Source of the DNA: Litorilinea aerophila
GTDB lineage: Bacteria > Chloroflexota > Anaerolineae > Caldilineales > Caldilineaceae
NCBI RefSeq assembly: GCF_006569185.2
Contig: NZ_VIGC02000009.1
Location: forward strand, 124,001 to 188,000
Reading direction: 5' to 3'
Length of the DNA: 64,000 nt
The position numbers were made by a program, and so were the translations under genes. Under the pieces are notes generated by a model. That model saw nothing but the letters and a program-made list of their open reading frames with translations. It did not search any database and was not told the origin of the DNA. Numbering within the stretch: the stretch's first letter is position 1; each line of letters opens with the position of its first letter. Positions 59,654-64,000 of this stretch are shown piece by piece.

Positions 59654-59695
59654 GCTCCTACCTGCCGTTGGCCGGGAGACCGGCCGGGTAAACGG

Positions 59696-61507
59696 CTACT
59701 TGCGTCGCATGGTGATGGTCAGCTCATAGGGGTCACTCGCATCGGACGGGATCTGGTAGGCATCCTGGGCGATGGGCTGGTACTGCTGGTGCACCACCAC
59801 GATGCCATAGCTTTCACCGGGCGTCACTTTGGCGTCCAGCTGGAAGCGGCCCTCGGCGTTGCTCGTCCCGCTGCCGTGGACCATATCGTCCGGGAAGTCC
59901 GCCTCCACCCAATCGTCGATGAGGATGCCGGGCTTCAGGAAGACGATGAGCGCGCCGGCGACGGGCTGCCGCTGATTATCCCGGTCCAGTACCACGCCGG
60001 TTACGTTCACCGCCCGGGGCCCCGGTGCCGTGCCCCCCTGCACGGTGAAGTTGCCGCTCTGGTTCAGCTCACCGGCGATATAAAGCTCCAGGGTGTACTC
60101 CCCGACCGGCAGCCCATCCGGATGGGAAAGGCTGATGTAGTAGCTGCCCGATTCGCCTGCATCCCACACGGCCTGATTCTCCAGCACCTGCTGCCCGTTG
60201 AAATACCAGCGGGTCATCCAGGAGGTACCGTTGGCCATGCCCTCATAGTCGAAGAACGCGTACACTTTCTTCAGATTGCTGAAAACCGCCCCCGGATTGA
60301 CCGGCCGGTCGTTCTCCACCCCTTCCGCAAAGCGGATGGGGCCGAAGCCACCGCCGCCGGAGTTAGCAGGCGGCTGGGGCACGGTTCCCTCGCCGATGAT
60401 CACCCCGCCCCGGTAGAGGGAGACCCCATCGTAGATCAGCTCCAGTTCGATGAAGCCATCGGGCAGGCCCTCGTCGTTGTAGACGCTGACCCAGCTGCTC
60501 CCGCTCTCCCCCTCCTCCCAGGCGAAGGAGTCCCGCAGGCCTTCGAAGCCATCCACATACCAGACATACGTCAGCGTTTTGCCATCTTCAAAGCCGCTGT
60601 AATCGAAGACCGCGTAGAGGTCGGTGATGCCGCTGGGGAACTGGACATCCACGCCCACCGGTTGACCGCTCCGATTGACGGCCTGGGCGAAGCGGACGTT
60701 GCTGATGGCGGCGCTGCCATCACCCGGCTGGTTGGGGAAGTAGCTCTGGACGAAGTCGATGGCCAGGTTTCCCGTGCGCACCAGGCCGATCTTGCCCACG
60801 TCGTCGGTGTTCCCGGCGGTGGGCACCCCCACAAAGCGCCCCCGGTCATCGGTGGCTAGGCCGCCGGAATTGCCGTGGCTCAGCTCCGCATCGGTTTTGA
60901 TCCACTCGTAGATGCCGTCCCGATCTTCATCCAGGAAGCCCGAGACGATGCCCTTGGTGTAGGTGGGGGTGTTGCCGCCCAGGCCGGGATAGCCGAACAT
61001 GTTGATCTCATCGCTGATCATCAAGTCGTCGCTGTTACCCAGCTCAATGGGTGTCAGCCCCAAATTGGGGGGCAGAGGTGCTTGTGGGTCATCCACCATC
61101 CCAGTGATCTGGACCAGGGCCAGATCCAGCTTTTCGTCCACCTTCACCACCACACCCACATACTTCAGGATGGCCTCGCCCCGCAGGTCGGCCGGCGGCA
61201 CGGCGATCCCCACCAGGCCGTCGTCGTTGAAGAGGCCGTTGGTCCGGTCGCCGGCCACCACGTGGTGATTGGTCAGGATCAGGCCATCTTCGCTCATGAC
61301 GGTGCCGCTACCCAGGCTGAACACCTCGAAGTCGTTGTCCGGCACGATCACCTGAACCGTGGCACGCAGGGCCTGGATCACCTGCTCCCGCTCGATGGCA
61401 GCCGCCGGTTTGATCACCAACGCGCTGCCCAGCAGGGTCAGGAGCAGAAACAACAGGCTTCCCCAGGGGCGGCGCCGCACACGGCGCCAGGGTTGCCGCA
61501 GGATCAT
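59696..61507 (-). CDS. Secreted HtrA-like trypsin-fold serine protease
   Basis: A 603-residue exported protein with a complete chymotrypsin-fold triad: H82 (ILTNHHVVAGD), D128 (EKLDLALVQ) and S214 (ELSHGNSGGLAT). The signal peptide (SLLFLLLTLLGSALVIKPAAA) precedes it. There is no PDZ domain; instead residues about 250-500 contain two related Ig-like modules (VYAVFDYSGFEDG / VYAFFDYEGMANG) and a carboxypeptidase-regulatory-like end domain (VTGVVLDRDNQRQPVAGALIVFL). It lacks the tail motif seen in other secreted proteins here. Its start overlaps the upstream gene (ATGA), so it is the last of a three-gene operon. Substrate unknown. Confidence 0.85.
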   Translation of the reverse strand: MILRQPWRRVRRRPWGSLLFLLLTLLGSALVIKPAAAIEREQVIQALRATVQVIVPDNDFEVFSLGSGTVMSEDGLILTNHHVVAGDRTNGLFNDDGLVGIAVPPADLRGEAILKYVGVVVKVDEKLDLALVQITGMVDDPQAPLPPNLGLTPIELGNSDDLMISDEINMFGYPGLGGNTPTYTKGIVSGFLDEDRDGIYEWIKTDAELSHGNSGGLATDDRGRFVGVPTAGNTDDVGKIGLVRTGNLAIDFVQSYFPNQPGDGSAAISNVRFAQAVNRSGQPVGVDVQFPSGITDLYAVFDYSGFEDGKTLTYVWYVDGFEGLRDSFAWEEGESGSSWVSVYNDEGLPDGFIELELIYDGVSLYRGGVIIGEGTVPQPPANSGGGGFGPIRFAEGVENDRPVNPGAVFSNLKKVYAFFDYEGMANGTSWMTRWYFNGQQVLENQAVWDAGESGSYYISLSHPDGLPVGEYTLELYIAGELNQSGNFTVQGGTAPGPRAVNVTGVVLDRDNQRQPVAGALIVFLKPGILIDDWVEADFPDDMVHGSGTSNAEGRFQLDAKVTPGESYGIVVVHQQYQPIAQDAYQIPSDASDPYELTITMRRK

Positions 61508-62142
61508 TCCTCACCTCCCTTCAGGTTCAGGCTGTCGAAGACCAGCCGGAAGTGGGGCGCTTCCGCCTCCCATTCGACAGCATCGGCCGCCACGGTGACC
61601 ACCACCAGGTGGCCATCCAGGACAAACAGAAGATCCTGGGCCTGAACCACCACCGGCGGCGCCACAGCGCCGGCCGCGCGGGTGGGATCGGCCACATAGG
61701 CGTAGGTGACCAGGACGGCAGGCTGGCCATCCAGGACGGTTACCGATTCGGCCCACAGCTCCCGATAGCGATCCAGGGACTGGCTGCGGCGCAGGCCCCA
61801 CGCGGTGCGGGCGGCCACCAGGGTTTCCCCCTCTTTCAGCGGCCGGACAAAAGCGCTGATTTCGGCGTCGAAGCTGCTGGCACTCTGGGGGTTCTTCACC
61901 CGGAAGGCCAGATCCCCGGCCCGCTGGCCGATCCAGCTGGCGGGCACGGACAGGGTGGGCAGGTCCTCCCCCAGGGAGACGGGCCGGCTGGCGTTCAACG
62001 CCCGAAGCTGAATGCCAAACCCCAGGAAGAGGACAAACGCTACCCAGACGATCAGGATCAGATCGTTACGGCGGATATCTTCCGGCTCGGGCGGTGCGTT
62101 GGTCACGCTGGGTTTGGCCAGGAGGCGGATCAGCTGAGTCAT
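61504..62142 (-). CDS. Membrane-anchored protein of unknown function
   Basis: A 212-residue protein: a short cytosolic start (QLIRLLAKPSVTNAPPEPEDIRRND), one TM helix (LILIVWVAFVLFLGFGIQL), and an extracytoplasmic beta-rich remainder (TLSVPASWIGQRAGDLAFRVKNPQ ... LLFVLDGHLVVVTVAADA). No family is recognised. It overlaps the PrsW-like gene by 4 nt and the protease gene by 4 nt, so the three are translated together; it may be a substrate or regulator of the protease or PrsW-like protein. Confidence 0.75.
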   Translation of the reverse strand: MTQLIRLLAKPSVTNAPPEPEDIRRNDLILIVWVAFVLFLGFGIQLRALNASRPVSLGEDLPTLSVPASWIGQRAGDLAFRVKNPQSASSFDAEISAFVRPLKEGETLVAARTAWGLRRSQSLDRYRELWAESVTVLDGQPAVLVTYAYVADPTRAAGAVAPPVVVQAQDLLFVLDGHLVVVTVAADAVEWEAEAPHFRLVFDSLNLKGGEE

Positions 62143-63173
62143 TGGGTCACCTCCTCGCTGGTTCCATCATCCGGGTCATCGACGCCGGCCGCCGGCTGGG
62201 GCGACGGGGCGGTGCCAGGGACGATGCCGGTATTCGGATCGACGGTTTGGGCCGCATTGGGGTTCGTGTCTGGAGTGTGGGCCTGGGCTGACATATGGGC
62301 CAGGCGCAGGGTCTCTTCATTGGCCCGGGCCACCAGCCAGAAGACCACGGCCAGGGTCACTCCCGCCACGATAGCGGCGAAGATCAGGTCGCCCCATGGG
62401 TTGTAGTGGAGACTATTGCCGGCGCTCCGCTCCAACAGGAAGAAGAAGAGCCCGTGGAGGGCCGCCGCCAGGGTGAATCCCATGGGCAGATAGTAAAACG
62501 GGACCTTTTCAAACCGGCTCTGGCCGATGAAGTAGCCCAGAATACCGGCAAAACTGGCATAGGCCAGGGCATTGACCACCATGCGGATGGAGCCGATGTC
62601 CAGGTCCACGCCACCATGGGCAAGGACGTATGAAAAGTTGAGCACCGTGGCCAGGCCCAGCCCGGCCGCCACCGCGTAGATGACGCCATCCACCCGTTCG
62701 TCGAACTCCGGGTGGTCGAAGACGCTGAAGCGCACAGTCCCATAGATCATGAACTGCTCCACCACGGCCACCACCAGGATACCGCCGAACAGGTGGGCCC
62801 ACCAGCTGCTGTAGAGCCAGCGATCTACCCCGAAGACCCCCTGAAGGATGGGGCCATGGAGTGCGCCAGCCACCAGCAGGGCGATCAGGAAGACGTTGAA
62901 GACCATGCGTTTGGGTTCTGGTTCCAGGCGGTCCATCCGGTAGAAGAAGATGAGCCAGAGGGCTGCCGGAACCAGGCTGAAAATTAGCCCCAGCAGAATC
63001 AGGCCCACACCGGCCAGGTTGTCGCCCAAATTGGGCAACAGGAAGTTGAAGATGGCAACGAAAAGCAAGAGGCCGAATAGCTCGAACGCGATGGACGCCC
63101 ACAGACCTGTCCGATTGTGGGCCACGCGTTCCAGGCGGCTCAGCTCATCGTTGCCGGCTTGAAGTGTTTGCAC
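62139..63173 (-). CDS. PrsW-family membrane protein with altered active site
   Basis: A 344-residue polytopic protein of the PrsW/CAAX-protease-like intramembrane metalloprotease superfamily. The VDGVIYAVAAGLGLATVLNF and ALHGLFFFLLE stretches match the second and third family motifs. The first motif, usually EExxK, is E139-Q-F-M-I (VVEQFMIYGT), and the Glu normally found before Asn in motif 2 is replaced by Leu (TVLNF). It may therefore be inactive or use a different set of ligands. The C-terminal tail (about 295-344) is Pro/Asp-rich and cytosolic. It is first in the operon with the unknown protein and the protease. Confidence 0.75.
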   Translation of the reverse strand: MQTLQAGNDELSRLERVAHNRTGLWASIAFELFGLLLFVAIFNFLLPNLGDNLAGVGLILLGLIFSLVPAALWLIFFYRMDRLEPEPKRMVFNVFLIALLVAGALHGPILQGVFGVDRWLYSSWWAHLFGGILVVAVVEQFMIYGTVRFSVFDHPEFDERVDGVIYAVAAGLGLATVLNFSYVLAHGGVDLDIGSIRMVVNALAYASFAGILGYFIGQSRFEKVPFYYLPMGFTLAAALHGLFFFLLERSAGNSLHYNPWGDLIFAAIVAGVTLAVVFWLVARANEETLRLAHMSAQAHTPDTNPNAAQTVDPNTGIVPGTAPSPQPAAGVDDPDDGTSEEVTQ

Positions 63174-63204
63174 CGGGTGCCTCCTTTCGATGCGTGGAAA
63201 TTGG

Positions 63205-63294
63205 TAGTAAATCCCGGCAGAAATTCGCCGATAGGTTCCACCAGAGGTAATGTCGGCGAATTTCTGCCGTGATATTTACGCCAGACTGGAGTAG
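63205..63294 (+). repeat. Dispersed palindromic element, copy E
   Basis: A full copy nearly identical to copy B: AGTAAATCCCGGCAGAAATT, CGCCGATAGGTTCCACCAGA, then TCGGCGAATTTCTGCCGTGA and TATTTACGCC. It lies in the spacer between the divergent PrsW-like and ribonuclease D genes. Confidence 0.82.
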
Positions 63295-63369
63295 AAATGG
63301 CGCTGACGGTTGAACTCTGCTCCGAAGTCCAACCGCCGCAGGGGCCGTGGGGCTGAAGTGGGGAGCAGT

Positions 63370-63399
63370 TTGACACCCTTTTCAGATGCGTGGTACATT
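63370..63399 (+). promoter_or_regulatory. Promoter of the ribonuclease D gene
   Basis: TTGACA at 63370-63375, an 18-nt spacer and TACATT at 63394-63399. A start near 63406 leaves a leader of about 27 nt to the ATG at 63433. Confidence 0.7.
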
Positions 63400-63432
63400 C
63401 TTTGCAGCTCATTCTAAATCAAGTGCAGGACT

Positions 63433-64000
63433 ATGGACAAGCAGCAAATTTTGAACCTTCGCCGTGTCGGCAATCCGGTCCTGGTCTACAGCCAGGACAC
63501 CTTCGAGCAGATGCTCCACCACCTCAGTGAGCAGCCTCGTCTGGCGCTGGACACGGAGAGCGACAGCCTGTTCAGCTATTACGCCAAGATCTGTCTGATC
63601 CAGATCACCACCTACACCCACCCGGACGGCGATCCAACCCAGGTGACCGACTATCTGGTCGATCCCCTCCGCTTCAGCCGGCTGGATGGTCTGGCCGCGC
63701 TCCTGCGGGAGAAGGAGGTGGAGGTGGTGATGCACGCGGCTGAAAACGACATCCTGGTCCTGCAGCGGGAATACGATTTCACCTTTCGCCGCATCTTCGA
63801 CACCCAGCTGGCGGCCCGCATCCTGGGGTGGCGCCGGGTGGGCCTGGCTGCCATCCTGGAAGAGCACTTCGGCGTGGTCAGCAACAAGCGCATGCAGCGC
63901 ACCAACTGGGGTAAACGCCCCCTGACGCCGGAACAGATCGCCTACGCCCAGATGGACACCCATTACCTTCTGGCCCTGCGAGAACTGCTGGCCAGCCGGC
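63433..64000 (+). CDS. rnd: Ribonuclease D (3' end outside window)
   Basis: The first 189 residues of a DEDDy-type 3'-5' exoribonuclease, which trims tRNA and other small RNA 3' ends. The catalytic acids are visible: D40 and E42 ([10 protein letters not shown]), D106 ([11 protein letters not shown]), and Y171 with D175 ([10 protein letters not shown]). [15 protein letters not shown] is the family signature before motif III. The HRDC domains expected at the C-terminus lie beyond position 64000. The ATG at 63433 follows a short leader with a weak GGA site. Confidence 0.9.
   Translation, partial: MDKQQILNLRRVGNPVLVYSQDTFEQMLHHLSEQPRLALDTESDSLFSYYAKICLIQITTYTHPDGDPTQVTDYLVDPLRFSRLDGLAALLREKEVEVVMHAAENDILVLQREYDFTFRRIFDTQLAARILGWRRVGLAAILEEHFGVVSNKRMQRTNWGKRPLTPEQIAYAQMDTHYLLALRELLASR

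Overview
The window is GC-rich bacterial chromosome (no rRNA, tRNA, CRISPR array, transposase or phage gene seen). The mix of protein families suggests a filamentous Chloroflexota, most likely of the Caldilinea/Litorilinea type: a DUF2723 membrane glycosyltransferase, polyphosphate glucokinase, many very large secreted mosaic proteins ending in a [YF][LM]P-x-[IV] tail, BMP-type nucleoside uptake, and -10 boxes of the TACAAT/TATAAT kind. That placement is inference from gene content; no marker-gene comparison was possible.

Layout. 1-300: a histidine-kinase remnant running into a perfect 32-nt palindrome. 316-2770 (-): pheS and mtaB, overlapping. 3068-9144: a glycosylation group made of a GT-C membrane protein with a C-terminal ILEI/FAM3-like domain, a polyprenyl-phosphate mannose synthase-like GT2, and a DUF2723 protein. 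9369-15049 (+): a BMP-family nucleoside ABC importer (lipoprotein, double ATPase, two permeases) plus a YdjM-like membrane hydrolase. 15232-27741 (+): a cell-surface polysaccharide region with a Wzx-like flippase, GT4 transferase, Vgb-like propeller, secreted GH-A-like glycosidase, Wzm/Wzt-type exporter, PQQ-dehydrogenase-like propeller, ROK kinase and sugar-nucleotide epimerase. It is followed by a 2112-residue subtilase mosaic. 34389-35327: an AT-richer toxin-antitoxin island with a leaderless promoter. 35377-40481: a glutaredoxin-like protein, a secreted C39-type protease with a repeat-rich tail, and a fused FAD/Fe-S dehydrogenase of the YdiJ / D-2-hydroxyglutarate type.

40850-48959 (+) is the most interesting stretch. 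It holds a nucleotidyltransferase, an HPr-kinase-like protein, a gingipain-like C25 protease, a lamin-tail secreted protein, an S24/S26 peptidase, a 63-residue peptide with a YxxPxL leader motif, and a PqqD-like protein. The nucleotidyltransferase and kinase overlap, and the last three genes are coupled through ATGA/GTGA overlaps. It looks like the tailoring and recognition half of a lasso-type RiPP cluster, with no cyclase or leader-protease gene in the window.

49008-53459 (-): a membrane-associated module of an SPFH protein fused to an excisionase-type HTH, a coiled-coil protein, a two-TM zinc-ribbon protein and a DUF2207 protein. 53768-63173: polyphosphate glucokinase, an AttH/CrtC-like lipoprotein, a Nudix hydrolase, an unknown protein, CorA, a second PQQ-dehydrogenase-like secreted protein, and a three-gene operon (PrsW-like protein, unknown membrane-anchored protein, HtrA-like protease). 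63433-end: the 5' part of a ribonuclease D gene.

Two dispersed repeat families run through the intergenic spaces: a palindromic element of about 90 bp (three full and two half copies) and a CGCAAAG-rich element of about 128 bp (two copies in opposite orientation). Seven secreted proteins share the same short C-terminal motif, which may be a sorting signal.
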